NCBI GenBank assembly: GCA_035448625.1 | Contig: DAOTJI010000005.1 | Span: 1-62,759, forward strand | Direction: 5' to 3' | Source: UBA8904 sp035448625 | GTDB lineage: Bacteria > Desulfobacterota > Syntrophia > Syntrophales > Smithellaceae | Length of the DNA: 62,759 bases | Shown here: positions 1 through 8,959 of the stretch, in pieces | How the letters are laid out: each line of letters starts with the position of its first letter | How positions within the stretch are numbered: position 1 is the stretch's first letter | Made by a program: the position numbers and the translations under genes | Notes under the pieces: generated by a model | Told to the model about the DNA's origin: nothing | Database searches by the model: none | What the model saw: only the letters and a program-made list of their open reading frames with translations

Positions 1-977
1 TCGCCCGTGACCACAAAAATGCGCACGGCGGTCCCGTCATACATCAGCGCCGTAACGGGGACTACAACGGTGTCCCGTTCGGCTCCGGTAAAGATCTGCA
101 CGCGCGCAAAATACCCGGGCTTTAAAACATGGCCGGGATTGGGAACCAGAGCCTCCGCCTGAAGCGTGCGGGTGCGCTCCTCCACGTTCGGATACAGCAG
201 ATGGACCCTGCCGGAAAAAGACCGGCCGGGAAAGGCATCCACGCGGAACACCACTTCCTGCCCGATCTTCAGGGCGGCAACGTCTTTTTCCCGGACGGTA
301 AAGTTGAGCTTCAAGGGATCGATTTTGATGAGCTGAAAAAGAGGCGTGCCGTTTCGGACGTAATCGCCCGCGGACACCTTCCTCTCCTTGACCGCGCCGG
401 TGAGCGGGGAGCGGATTTTCGTCCGCTCCAACTTTTCCTGCGAGATCGACAGCGTCGCCCGGATTCTTTCCAGCTCCGCTTCGGCCAGAGCCACCCGCGT
501 CGAGACATCGTCAAACTGCTGTTTGGTGATGAGCTCCTCCCGGTACAGGGCTTCCTTTCTCTGATACTCCGCCCGGGCGTTGTCCAGCGAGGCCCGGGCC
601 TGTCGGAGCGCGGCATCGGACCGCTTCCAGTCCAGCCGGTAGTCGGTCTCGTTGATCTCGGCAAGCAGCATGCCCGGGTGGACGGGCGATCCCTCGTCCA
701 CCCCGATCTGTTTGAGAATGCCGTCCACTTCCGAACTGACGACGACCTCCTCAAAAGCCTTGAGCGTTCCCGTGGTCTCCAGGTAGGGCCGGACGCGCTT
801 GGTTTCAGCGGGCCAGACGCGCACGTTCACCCGGCGCTCCGGCTCGGCCGCCTTTTCCTTCTGACAGGACGAGAGTCCCAGAATCAGAAGCGCCGCCAGG
901 GTTACGGCGGACAGCCGCCGCACCCACGGCAACCTGGACGCCTGCCTGCCGGAATCTTCATCATGAGAAAAACGCAT
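1..977 (-). CDS. RND efflux membrane-fusion (periplasmic adaptor) lipoprotein, 3' end cut by window edge
   Basis: About 325 codons are present; the C-terminus lies beyond the left edge. The ATG at 977 opens a basic N-terminus followed by a hydrophobic stretch ending in an L-S-S-C lipobox (Cys38), so the protein is probably an inner-membrane-anchored periplasmic lipoprotein. The body has the family order: a first beta-barrel/lipoyl half with a TTGTLKAFEEV-type motif, an alpha-helical hairpin rich in Arg, Glu and Ala, the second lipoyl half (SPLTGAVKERKVSAGDYV) and a beta-barrel domain (FTVREKDVAALKIGQEVVF). It lies just downstream of two TolC-like genes in the same direction, so the three probably build a tripartite exporter whose inner-membrane pump would lie further left. 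Substrate unknown. Confidence 0.9.
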   Translation of the reverse strand, partial: MRFSHDEDSGRQASRLPWVRRLSAVTLAALLILGLSSCQKEKAAEPERRVNVRVWPAETKRVRPYLETTGTLKAFEEVVVSSEVDGILKQIGVDEGSPVHPGMLLAEINETDYRLDWKRSDAALRQARASLDNARAEYQRKEALYREELITKQQFDDVSTRVALAEAELERIRATLSISQEKLERTKIRSPLTGAVKERKVSAGDYVRNGTPLFQLIKIDPLKLNFTVREKDVAALKIGQEVVFRVDAFPGRSFSGRVHLLYPNVEERTRTLQAEALVPNPGHVLKPGYFARVQIFTGAERDTVVVPVTALMYDGTAVRIFVVTG

Positions 978-1015
978 GGATGCTCCCCTTTCCCGACCCA
1001 ACGCCGCCGCCCGCG

Positions 1016-2317
1016 TCAATAGCCCTCCTGAACAAACCGAAGCAGCGTACCGCTTGATTTTCTGACTCTCAAATTCGCCAGCTGATAGCCGTACAAAGCC
1101 TCTACCGTGTTGCGCTCCGCGGTGAGCAGCAGGGTATTGGCGTCCATCACGTCCAGGCTGGTCGCCAGGCCGTTTTGATACTGCCTCAGGACGGCATTGT
1201 AATTGTCGTGGGCAAAAACCAGTTGATCTTCCAGAAATTTCAGCGTGCCTCTCTGGGTTTCCAAATCCAGCCAGGCGGCGCGCAGCTCGATATCGACATT
1301 TTTCTTCAGGTCGTCATAGGCCAGTCGCGCCTGACGCTCCTTGGATCTTGCCTCCTTGAGTTCGGCAATGCGCAATCCCCCTTCGAAAAAGGGGAACGTC
1401 AGAGAAACGCCGGCCAACAGGCTTTCCCGAACCAGTGTTGCAGTCGCCGGGTTCTGGTCCGCCCCGTTGTAAATGGCGTAAAATCCGACATACGGCCAGA
1501 AAGCACCCCGGGCATATTTCACCTGCCGCTCGGCGACCTGAATCTGCATGTCCTGGCTTTTCAGATCCGGTCTCATTTGAAAGGCGGTCTGCCGCAGACG
1601 ATCGAACGGATCGACGGCGGAGAAGTCAGGCGCCTCCTCCCTGAGCCGGAAGTCTTCCCCGATCCCCGTGACGCGGACCAGAGCTGCCCGGGCCAGCTGA
1701 AAAGCGTTCGTGGCCCGCAGATAATCGGACTGCGCCCCGGATAATTCGCCGTCGGCGCGCAGCAGGGCCGTGCGGGTCACCTCGCCCACCTTCAGCCTCT
1801 TTTCGACAAAGTACCGGTACTGCGTCAGCCGCTCCACGTTGGCCGCGGCGATTTCAAGCGCTTTTTTTGCCTTGAGGGCGTCGTAATAGGCTGTCGCCAC
1901 GGAAAAGATAAAATCCGATTTGGTGTTTTCCAGATCATACTCGCTTTTGACAACCAGTTGTCCGGAGATTTTCAAAGCGTCCAGTTCTCGGATACTCATT
2001 GAAAAACTCTCGTCGGCGCGGACGCCCCAGTTGCCCCCCTCGTTCGGCTGAATCAGCGCGCCGGAGACCGTAAACTTCGCCTCGGAATAACGATTGTAGG
2101 TGCCGAAAGCCGTCAATTTGGGCATCAGAACCGACCACGCCTTCATCCGGCCCATTTTCGCGATGTAGAGATTTTCCTCGGCATACTTGATTTTTTCGGA
2201 GTTTTTCACGGCCTCGGCATACAGGTCCCGAAGGCTGTACTCCTGAGCGGACGCAGCCGGAACGTACATCCAGAGCGCGACCCATGCAACGATCCAGCAT
2301 AACGGTAATTTCTTCAC
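1016..2317 (-). CDS. TolC-family outer membrane efflux protein (second copy)
   Basis: A protein of 433 residues with a Sec signal peptide ending near PAASAQ, followed by the repeated helical OEP domains of TolC. I chose the GTG at 2317 because AGGA lies nine bases upstream and the signal peptide then starts directly (VKKLPLCWIVAW). Upstream in-frame codons run into the end of the preceding tolC-like gene, whose stop is at 2355. The mature part shows the long amphipathic helices (LRDLYAEAVKNSEKIKYAEENL; two OEP repeats with conserved FPFFEGG and YQNGLATSLDVMDANTLLL-type segments). It would form the outer-membrane duct for the adjacent adaptor. Two tandem, divergent TolC copies in one operon is slightly unusual. 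Confidence 0.88.
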   Translation of the reverse strand: MKKLPLCWIVAWVALWMYVPAASAQEYSLRDLYAEAVKNSEKIKYAEENLYIAKMGRMKAWSVLMPKLTAFGTYNRYSEAKFTVSGALIQPNEGGNWGVRADESFSMSIRELDALKISGQLVVKSEYDLENTKSDFIFSVATAYYDALKAKKALEIAAANVERLTQYRYFVEKRLKVGEVTRTALLRADGELSGAQSDYLRATNAFQLARAALVRVTGIGEDFRLREEAPDFSAVDPFDRLRQTAFQMRPDLKSQDMQIQVAERQVKYARGAFWPYVGFYAIYNGADQNPATATLVRESLLAGVSLTFPFFEGGLRIAELKEARSKERQARLAYDDLKKNVDIELRAAWLDLETQRGTLKFLEDQLVFAHDNYNAVLRQYQNGLATSLDVMDANTLLLTAERNTVEALYGYQLANLRVRKSSGTLLRFVQEGY

Positions 2318-2354
2318 CCGGAATATCCTTTTTGGGCCCAAAAACGTCTCGCGG

Positions 2355-3692
2355 TCAACGGGCCACCCCCATGGCTCTCTGCAGGCGGGCATGGGCAATA
2401 TTGTAATCAGCCAGCGCATTGGCATACTCGGCCTTGGCCTTCGTCAGCAGGGTCTGCGCATCGAGCACCTCCGTAGAACGCGCCACCCGTTCTTTGTAGC
2501 GGGCTTCGGCAATGCGGAAATTCTCTTCGGCCTGTTCGATCACCTTCTTGGAAACGGCAATCTGGCTTTCCGCTTCCTGCAGCGCCAGAAAAGCGTTCTT
2601 GATTTCGAGGGCGATCTGATCGTTGAGTTCCCGGGACTGATCCAGCGCCTGGTTTTCCCTGGCTTTCCCGGCATCCACCCGGTATTTCGTTTTGCCCCAT
2701 TCCCAGAAATTCCAGCTGGCCACCGCCATGACCTGCCAGCTTTCCGCGTCCTTGTACAGCGTGCCGGAAAGCGATGCCGTATCGCCGAACCGCCCGTAAT
2801 TTCCGACCAGGCTGACCGCCGGGAAATACTCGCTTTGCGCCGCGCGGACCATCTTGCCCGCCTGTTCAATCCTGAGCTCGGACATTTTGAGCTCCGGACG
2901 GCGCTGCCGGGCAATCGCCAAGCACTCTTCAAACGATTGCCGCAGGGGCTGATAATCGAGAATATCGACCACCTCGACGGGGGTCAACACATCCCTCTTC
3001 AGGATCGTGTTCAATTTAGCCTTCGTCGATTCGACGCCGTTCTTCGCCTTCACCAGCGTCTGCCTTCCGTTGGCCAGCTCCACTTCCGCCTGCAGCATGT
3101 CGTTCTTGGGAATCAGGCCGACCCGGTAAAAATTCTCGGCCACATCGCAGTGGGCGGCCAGCATGTCCACCTGCTGCCGGGCCGTCTCCATCAGCCGTTG
3201 TGTGCGCAAAATGTTGAAATAGGCGATTTTGACATCCTGGACGACATCCAGGGATTTGGCCGTCTGCTCCACCAGCGCCGTATCCTCGGCAATCTTAAAG
3301 GCCTGGTAGTTGGCCAGGATCCCGCCGCCCGCAAAAAGCGGCTGACGGGCCTCGATGCCCCAGTTGTAGTTGTTGATGGTCCCCATATCCACCGGCCCGA
3401 CGGTCAGGGGCGGAACGGTCGGCAATGTAAAGCCGGCCATGTAAGGCGCTTTATTGAGGCGTGTGTAACTGTAGGTCGTGCTGAACTTCGGCAGGAAACC
3501 GGTCAGGGCCTCCTTTTTCTGCGCCTCGGCGCTTTTCACCCCCTCCCTGGCGATGTCCAGCACATAACTGTTCTTCAGGGCCAGGGCAATGCTCTCCTCC
3601 AGGGTCAGCGCCTGGGCGGACGCCGCAGCGGGGCACAGCAACAGAAAGAAGGCCAAGGCAAAGATCCGCAGGCCCCGGCATGTTGTCTTCAT
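2355..3692 (-). CDS. TolC-family outer membrane efflux protein (first copy)
   Basis: A protein of 445 residues beginning at the ATG at 3692, six bases after a GGAG ribosome site; an ATG four codons upstream has no such site. A signal peptide (basic MKTTCRG, then a hydrophobic core, cut near ASAQA) precedes two OEP repeats. Typical segments are LTLEESIALALKNS, RQPLFAGG and VLDAQTLLTKAKAEYANALADYN. It is the first gene of the export operon; the second TolC-like gene starts 37 bases after its stop. It differs strongly from that second copy, so they are not a recent duplication. Function as an outer-membrane channel is confident; the exported compound is unknown. Confidence 0.9.
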   Translation of the reverse strand: MKTTCRGLRIFALAFFLLLCPAAASAQALTLEESIALALKNSYVLDIAREGVKSAEAQKKEALTGFLPKFSTTYSYTRLNKAPYMAGFTLPTVPPLTVGPVDMGTINNYNWGIEARQPLFAGGGILANYQAFKIAEDTALVEQTAKSLDVVQDVKIAYFNILRTQRLMETARQQVDMLAAHCDVAENFYRVGLIPKNDMLQAEVELANGRQTLVKAKNGVESTKAKLNTILKRDVLTPVEVVDILDYQPLRQSFEECLAIARQRRPELKMSELRIEQAGKMVRAAQSEYFPAVSLVGNYGRFGDTASLSGTLYKDAESWQVMAVASWNFWEWGKTKYRVDAGKARENQALDQSRELNDQIALEIKNAFLALQEAESQIAVSKKVIEQAEENFRIAEARYKERVARSTEVLDAQTLLTKAKAEYANALADYNIAHARLQRAMGVAR

Positions 3693-4168
3693 GATTGGCT
3701 CCATTTTTTCAACGTTGGTGCACGATGCTTAGTATATTTTCCGCAAAAAATAAACGGTAAAATGATCCTCCGGCGAGCCCCGGTCAGCCGCGGAGCGCAG
3801 CTTCGATGACGCGCCGGGACATCCCCCGACCGGTGAACGTCCGGCAGCGTCTTCGCTCCGGCCGTCTCATGCCCCGCCTGCTGAAGCAGGAGCGCCGCGT
3901 CCGACGGAACCGCCCTGCCATTCATGGCCCCGGAGTTTTTTCTTTCCGCAGCTCGCCATACCCCACCTTTCAAAAGGGGTCTTCCCTTTTCCACAACCTG
4001 ACTCGGCTTTGCAACTCTTTTCCACACCGACTTTTTCCAATCTTGCAATTTCAAGGCAATCTTGCTATTCAGGTGCGACTCCGCCCAAGGGCGGCCGCGG
4101 CATTTTGCCGGAACGGATCGCGGCCGGATCGAACTTCACGGAAAGATTGGGGATACCGGGTGCCTGGC
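3693..4168. other. Intergenic region between divergent export operon and histidine-kinase gene
   Basis: About 475 bases without a convincing gene. The part nearest the export operon (about 3725-3765) is AT-rich and on the minus strand carries a TATACT -10-like hexamer (complement of 3732-3737), about 40 bases before the tolC-like start; no matching -35 box is clear. The rest is GC-rich. An open reading frame runs through it in frame with the kinase, but its predicted residues are Arg/Pro-rich low-complexity and look non-coding. I see no RNA gene or repeat here. Confidence 0.5.
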
Positions 4169-5407
4169 ATGGAGATCCATTTTCTTCTTTTTATTCTGCT
4201 TCTGGCGGCAACCGCCATCATCAGCTTCGCCTATGCCATCTGGCGGGGCCGCAACGATCAGCAGATTCTCCGCAGCATACTCCAGAGTTCGCCGATCCCC
4301 ACCTTCGTCATCTCCACCGACCGTAAAATCCTCTACTGGAACCGGGCGCTGGAGGGGCTTTCCGGCATCCGCGCGGAAGAAGTTCTGGGCACCGACCAGC
4401 AATGGCGCGCTTTTTATTCTTCACCGCGTTCCTGCATGGCGGATCTGATCATCACCGACAAAATCGATCATTCCTATTCGCTTTACGCCGGAAAAGTCAC
4501 CAAATCGAAGGTTCTGAAGTATGCCTATGAGGTGACGGAGTTTTTCCCGGACCTCGGGGAAAAGGGAAAATGGTTCCGGATCACCGCGACGAGCATCCGC
4601 GATTCCAGCGGTAAAACGTTCGGCGCCATGGAAACGCTGGAAGACATCACGGATCAGAAGACGGCGGAGGAGGAGCTGCTCAAGCGGACCAAGCTCGAAT
4701 CCCTGGGAACCTTCGCCGACGGCGTCGCCAAGGACTTTGACAGTCTGCTGACCGCCATCCTGCGCAATGTCTTTCTGGCGAAAATCTCCGCAAGCGAAGA
4801 GGACAAAATTCTGGAAAACGGACTGGCCGTCGCGGAGCGCGCCGGCCTGCAGGCCAAGGAGCTGGCCCACCGGCTCATCACCTTCGCCCAGGGCGGCTAT
4901 CCCGTCAAGAAGATCGAAAGGATCGGCGGACTGATTCAAGAGACCGTCGAGAAAACCCTGGCCGGTTCGAAGGTGACCTGCAAACCGGTGATCGCCGCCG
5001 ACCTCTGGCCCGTGGAAGTGGACGCTCTGCAGATCAAACAGGTGATTGAAAACATGGTCACCAACGCGAAGGAGGCCATGCCGGAAGGAGGCCCCATGGA
5101 AGTGATTGCGGAAAACATCACGACCGGAACCAACATCCGCACCCTGGGCGAGGGCAACTATGTCCGGATCGTTATCCGGGACCGGGGGGTCGGCATCCCC
5201 CGGGAGAACCTCTCCAAAATTTTTGACCCTTACTTTACGACCAAGGAAAAGAAGGAGCGGGGCGGCATCGGCCTGGGGCTGGCCATCTGCGATTCCATCA
5301 TCAAGTATCACAACGGGCTGATCAGCATGGAATCGACGGTCGGCGTCGGCACGACTTTTTTCATTTATCTGGCCGCCAGGCCCAACGGGTCCGTTCAGAA
5401 CCACTAA
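4169..5407 (+). CDS. PAS-domain sensor histidine kinase with Lys in place of the phospho-acceptor His
   Basis: A protein of 412 residues from the ATG at 4169, which starts directly with one membrane helix (residues 4-25); the in-frame extension upstream looks non-coding. A PAS domain (about 33-160: PTFVISTDRKILYWN, then GAMETLEDITDQK) leads into a DHp helix and a complete HATPase domain: N-box ENMVTNAKEAM near 294-304, G1 DRGVGIP near 338-344, FDPYFTTK near 352-359, G2 GGIGLGLAI near 365-373. In relatives the DHp box reads LGxLAxGIAHDFNNLL; here it is LGTFADGVAKDFDSLL, so the His is Lys188 (AAG at 4730-4732) and the following Asn pair is Asp-Ser. ATP binding looks intact but autophosphorylation on His looks impossible. 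No response regulator is adjacent. It ends convergently, overlapping the next gene by four bases. Confidence 0.85.
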   Translation: MEIHFLLFILLLAATAIISFAYAIWRGRNDQQILRSILQSSPIPTFVISTDRKILYWNRALEGLSGIRAEEVLGTDQQWRAFYSSPRSCMADLIITDKIDHSYSLYAGKVTKSKVLKYAYEVTEFFPDLGEKGKWFRITATSIRDSSGKTFGAMETLEDITDQKTAEEELLKRTKLESLGTFADGVAKDFDSLLTAILRNVFLAKISASEEDKILENGLAVAERAGLQAKELAHRLITFAQGGYPVKKIERIGGLIQETVEKTLAGSKVTCKPVIAADLWPVEVDALQIKQVIENMVTNAKEAMPEGGPMEVIAENITTGTNIRTLGEGNYVRIVIRDRGVGIPRENLSKIFDPYFTTKEKKERGGIGLGLAICDSIIKYHNGLISMESTVGVGTTFFIYLAARPNGSVQNH

Positions 5408-5598
5408 GCGGACCGCTCGTGCTCTTTCTTGACGCTGTCCAGCAGTTCCTCAATGTGGCGCAGCCGCTCCTGAAACGTGGCAATGCCCAGAGCCGACTCG
5501 CGGGGATGAAGATTTTCAATCTCGGCAAGCCGGTTGCGCAGGTGCAGAATGATTTCCTCCGCCAGACAAAACAGCAGAGCGCGCTCCGATCTGGTCAT
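5404..5598 (-). CDS. Small hypothetical protein after the N-ATPase operon
   Basis: A 64-residue, mostly helical, Glu/Arg/Leu-rich protein (for example HLRNRLAEIENLHPRESALG), with no family I recognise. A GGGAGGTG ribosome site lies about ten bases before the ATG at 5598; a GTG one codon upstream is also possible. It starts 16 bases after the stop of the cytidylate-kinase-like gene, so it is probably the last gene of the long minus-strand operon. Its stop overlaps the end of the histidine-kinase gene on the other strand. Codon usage and the ribosome site argue that it is real; function unknown. Confidence 0.55.
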   Translation of the reverse strand: MTRSERALLFCLAEEIILHLRNRLAEIENLHPRESALGIATFQERLRHIEELLDSVKKEHERSA

Positions 5599-5613
5599 CA
5601 CCCGAACACCTCC

Positions 5614-6411
5614 CTACTCCTGCTGCATGGATTTCCTAAGCAGAAACGCCTTCTTGATGGATTCCGCCGCGCTTTCAATGCTGACCTTGTCCGTATTGAC
5701 CATCATGTCGTAATGCTTCGGGTCGTTGATGTCTTCCTTAAAGTAATTTTTGATGAATCCGACCTGATACTCATCATACTTGCGCACGTATTCCAGGGCT
5801 TCCGCTTTGGACATGTGGCGATCCCTCATCACTTTTTCCACGCGCGCCTCTTCCGGCGCGATAATGCGCACCCGAAAGGCCTTGTCTTTCAGAATAAAGC
5901 TTCCGCCCCGGCCGATGATAATGACGTTGCCGTGCTCTGCGTTGGTGTGCATCACCATCGAAAGATGCCGGAGGTATTCATTGGGCCAGATATGACGCGA
6001 CTCGAAAAAGGAACTGATCAGGCTGTCGAAAAACGATATGCTTTTTTCATCCAGGGATTTGATCACCTTTTCGCTCATATGCGCGCTTTCGGCGACTTTA
6101 TGAATCAATTCGCTTCCCACAATGTTCATTTTCAGTTCCGTGGCCAGGATCCGGGAAATGAATCCCCCGCCGGCGCCCGTCTCGCTGGACAGCGTGATCA
6201 CATGCCCCGGCTTTTCCTTTTTGTCCCTTTGCCACCGCATCACCTGATCTTCCACCAGCTTGTCGACATCCTTGTCCCGCAGTTTGATATCCCGGGTATA
6301 ATCGGGGCAATTGACATCGAACAGTGCATTGGTTTTCACCCGGTACCGCTTGGTGCAGTTTTCGCGCCAGGCGCAGATCACGCAAATCCTTTTGTCCGAT
6401 CCTGTTGACAT
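5614..6411 (-). CDS. Cytidylate kinase-like family protein with N-terminal Cys cluster
   Basis: A 265-residue protein. The core is the cytidylate-kinase-like fold: a P-loop-like stretch SSETGAGGG near residues 76-84, then IIIGRGGSFIL, a lid region rich in Arg (RVEKVMRDRHMSKAEAL), and DINDPKHYDMMVNTDKVSIE, the usual nucleotide-binding C-terminal motif. The family is widespread in anaerobes; its substrate is poorly defined and need not be CMP. In front of the kinase core lies a Cys cluster (Cys10, Cys13, Cys19, Cys35) that may bind zinc or an Fe-S cluster. It begins three bases after the atpG stop behind a GGGGGAA site, so it is co-transcribed with the ATPase. Confidence 0.8.
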   Translation of the reverse strand: MSTGSDKRICVICAWRENCTKRYRVKTNALFDVNCPDYTRDIKLRDKDVDKLVEDQVMRWQRDKKEKPGHVITLSSETGAGGGFISRILATELKMNIVGSELIHKVAESAHMSEKVIKSLDEKSISFFDSLISSFFESRHIWPNEYLRHLSMVMHTNAEHGNVIIIGRGGSFILKDKAFRVRIIAPEEARVEKVMRDRHMSKAEALEYVRKYDEYQVGFIKNYFKEDINDPKHYDMMVNTDKVSIESAAESIKKAFLLRKSMQQE

Positions 6412-6414
6412 GCG

Positions 6415-7329
6415 TCATTCCCCCTTTCTCGGTTGAATTTGGGATTCCTCTTCCTGCAGCGCCTCAAATCCGGCGACAATGTCCAGAAGTTCCTCGGTAA
6501 TCGTCATCTGGCGGGTGCGGTGGAACTGCACATGCAAATCCTGCAGCTGCTCTTCAATATTTTTCTCGGCGTTCTGCATGGAAGCCAGCCGGCTGGCGTT
6601 TTCGCTGGCCAGCGACTCGGCGAAGGCCCGGTACAGCGATACGAACAGATACTCGCGGATCAGCGATGAAAAAATCCGGTCGCCGTCCATCCGGAAGATC
6701 GGCAGCGACTTGGAGTCCCACTTTTTCCTGGCGATCTGCTTCAGCCAGTCCGCGTCCACCGGCAGAAGCTGCAGCATGCGGGGACGGTAGGCGGCTCCGG
6801 TCAGATATTCGTTGTAAAAAAGGAAGAAATGATCGATGTTGCCGCGAAAATGCCACTCATCGATCACCATGATGATTTCCTGCACCAGCGGCGTGATGCC
6901 CGCCGTGGAACCGGGGGTCGACAGAAGCTCGTCCACCGTCTGCCCGGCGTCTTCCACGTAGTCCGCCACGCGGGCGCCGACCGAAAGCACCTTGCGGTTT
7001 TCCTTTTTCACGCCGGTGCTTTTCATGTGATCCAGCGCAAAAACGGAAATCTGCTCATTGAGCTGCCCGCACAGCCCCTGGTCGGACCCGAATACGATCA
7101 CGCCGAGCCGCTTGATGGGAACGTTCTTCCGCTTCATCGTCGCGCCCATGCGCTCCTTCAGTACGATCTGCAGGCCCATTTCCACCGTGCGGTTGTAATC
7201 GCGAAGCGAATCCACCGCCCGCTGATACTGGCGGATGCTCACGGCGGCCAGGGCTTTCATCGTCTTGACGACGGATAAAAGATCCCCGGCGCTTTTCATT
7301 CTCCTCTTGAGCGACTCAGTTGTTTGCAT
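6415..7329 (-). CDS. atpG: N-ATPase gamma subunit
   Basis: The 304-residue central-stalk subunit of the rotary ATPase. The N-terminal helix (TTESLKRRMKSAGDLLSVVKTM) resembles the gamma signature SLKRRIxSxxxxxKITxAM, and the C-terminal helix MTITEELLDIVAGFEAL matches the family ending RQxxITxELxEIVxGAEAL. The central Rossmann-like part contains VIVFGSDQGLCGQLNEQI, matching the usual SDRGLCGxxN. Its start lies inside the last codons of atpA (14-base overlap), a sign of translational coupling. It is the last ATPase gene in the order D-C-Q-R-B-E-F-A-G that defines N-type ATPases. Confidence 0.95.
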   Translation of the reverse strand: MQTTESLKRRMKSAGDLLSVVKTMKALAAVSIRQYQRAVDSLRDYNRTVEMGLQIVLKERMGATMKRKNVPIKRLGVIVFGSDQGLCGQLNEQISVFALDHMKSTGVKKENRKVLSVGARVADYVEDAGQTVDELLSTPGSTAGITPLVQEIIMVIDEWHFRGNIDHFFLFYNEYLTGAAYRPRMLQLLPVDADWLKQIARKKWDSKSLPIFRMDGDRIFSSLIREYLFVSLYRAFAESLASENASRLASMQNAEKNIEEQLQDLHVQFHRTRQMTITEELLDIVAGFEALQEEESQIQPRKGE

Positions 7330-8884
7330 GGGCTTCCTCGACCTCTTCCAGCGGTGCGATGGCCGGTTTGATCTTGTTCAAAACGCTGTCGCGGTCCGCC
7401 AGGTCCATTTTCTTCCCCTCCTCAATCCGCGCGCACAGCTCCGGCAGCTGGTCGTTGACGACACCCAGAAGCCGCGATTCCGCTTCTCGGATCTTGTCGA
7501 TCGGAACCAGATCCAGGGCGCCGCCCGTGATGGACAGAAGCGACGCGATCTGCTCGGAGGCACGCAGGGGCTTGTATTGTCCCTGCTTGAGAATTTCGCG
7601 GACGCGCCAGCCGCGCTCGAGCGTCCGGCGTGTGGCATCGTCAAGCCGGGTGCCGAACCGGGAGAAGGACTCCAGCTCCTCGAACTGCGTGTAGGACAGA
7701 CGCAAGTCCCCCGCGACGGAGCGGTAGGCGGGCAGCTGCGTTTTGCCGCCGACGCGCGAAACGGATTTGCCGACGTCCACCGCCGGCAGAATGCCCTTGT
7801 TGAAGAGCACCGGCGACAGATAGATCTGGCCGTCCGTAATGGAAATCAGGTTGGTCGGAATGTAGGACGACATGTCCTGCGCCTCCGTCTCAACGACCGG
7901 CAGGGATGTCAGCGATCCGCCGCCCAGCTCGGGGCGCATATGGGTGGATCGCTCCAGGAGGCGGGAGTGAATGTAAAAGATGTCCCCGGGGAAGGCCTCG
8001 CGTCCGGGCGGACGCCGCAGAAGCAGCGACACTTCACGGTAGGCCCGGGCGTGAGAGGTCAGATCGTCGTACACGATCAGCACGTCCCGTCCCTGCTCGA
8101 CGAAATACTCCGCCATGCTGGTCGCCGCGTACGGCGCGATGAACTGAAGCCCCGGCGTGTCTTCGCCGGTGGCCACGACCACAATGCAGGCCCCCATGAC
8201 CCCGTGGTCGCGCAGTTCGGCGATGACCTTGGCGACGTCGGCGCTTTTCTTGCCGACGGCGCAGTAAATGGAGATGATGTTCGTTTCCTTCTGATTGATG
8301 ATGGTATCCACGGCGATGGCCGTCTTGCCGGTCTGCCGGTCTCCGAGAATGAGCTCACGCTGACCGCGTCCGATGGGAATCAGCGCGTCGATCACCTTGA
8401 TGCCGGTCTGCAGCGGCACGGTCACCGGAGCGCGGTCCATGACGGCGGGCGCGGGCCGCTCCACCGGCAGCCGCAGGACGGTGCTCACTTCCCCCAGTCC
8501 GTCCAGCGGACGCCCCAGCGGATCGACCACCCGCCCCAGCAACCCTTCGCCCACGGGGACGTCCAGTACGCGCTTGGTGCGCTGGACTTCCGAGCCGACC
8601 TGGATATTTTCGCTGGGGTCTAAAAGAATCACGCCGATTTCTTTGGGATCGATATTAAAGACCAGCCCCATGTAGTTGCCGGAAAAGCGCACCAGTTCCT
8701 CCGCGCGGATCTGGGGCAGACCGCTGACCCGGGCGATGTCCCGGCCGACAAACTGCACGGTGCCGATTTCATACTGTCTCAGTTCAGGATTCTGCTCATC
8801 CAAAACCTTTCCCATGGTATCGAACGTGTCGTCCAGAAAGGTTTTCAGCTCCTGACTTTCCACTTGGCTCACCTCTTGATTCAT
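7316..8884 (-). CDS. atpA: N-ATPase alpha subunit
   Basis: A 522-residue F1-type alpha subunit. The Walker A motif GDRQTGKTAIA lies near residues 175-185, the regulatory nucleotide-site segment LIVYDDLTSHARAYREVSLL follows, and the alpha signature PAVDVGKSVSRVGG is near 370. The start at 8884 follows a CAGGAGG site with a seven-base spacer. Alpha forms the non-catalytic positions of the alpha3-beta3 head. An intact six-base-pair hairpin lies in the 75-base gap to atpF, the only sizeable gap inside the ATPase gene set apart from short linkers. Confidence 0.97.
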   Translation of the reverse strand: MNQEVSQVESQELKTFLDDTFDTMGKVLDEQNPELRQYEIGTVQFVGRDIARVSGLPQIRAEELVRFSGNYMGLVFNIDPKEIGVILLDPSENIQVGSEVQRTKRVLDVPVGEGLLGRVVDPLGRPLDGLGEVSTVLRLPVERPAPAVMDRAPVTVPLQTGIKVIDALIPIGRGQRELILGDRQTGKTAIAVDTIINQKETNIISIYCAVGKKSADVAKVIAELRDHGVMGACIVVVATGEDTPGLQFIAPYAATSMAEYFVEQGRDVLIVYDDLTSHARAYREVSLLLRRPPGREAFPGDIFYIHSRLLERSTHMRPELGGGSLTSLPVVETEAQDMSSYIPTNLISITDGQIYLSPVLFNKGILPAVDVGKSVSRVGGKTQLPAYRSVAGDLRLSYTQFEELESFSRFGTRLDDATRRTLERGWRVREILKQGQYKPLRASEQIASLLSITGGALDLVPIDKIREAESRLLGVVNDQLPELCARIEEGKKMDLADRDSVLNKIKPAIAPLEEVEEAHANN

Positions 8885-8930
8885 TCTATGCCTCCTGACA
8901 TCGTTCCAGACTTCAGCCTTCAGCCTCGCG

Positions 8931-8947
8931 CCCCCTGCTTAAGGGGG
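8931..8947 (-). other. Intra-operon hairpin between atpF and atpA
   Basis: Perfect inverted repeat CCCCCT / AGGGGG around a five-base loop, inside the 75-base atpF-atpA gap. There is no T-run after it, so it is not an intrinsic terminator. It could tune the mRNA ratio of membrane and head subunits, but that is inference. Confidence 0.5.
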
Positions 8948-8959
8948 TCGGTCCACTTT

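Noticed and set aside
2391..3809. Long plus-strand open frame opposite the first tolC-like gene
   Set aside because: It is antisense to a gene with signal peptide and OEP repeats; its residues are His/Gln/Arg-rich with no known domain, a common shadow in GC-rich DNA.
3806..4168. Upstream in-frame extension of the histidine kinase
   Set aside because: Arg/Pro-rich and unlike a protein; the membrane helix starts directly at the ATG at 4169.
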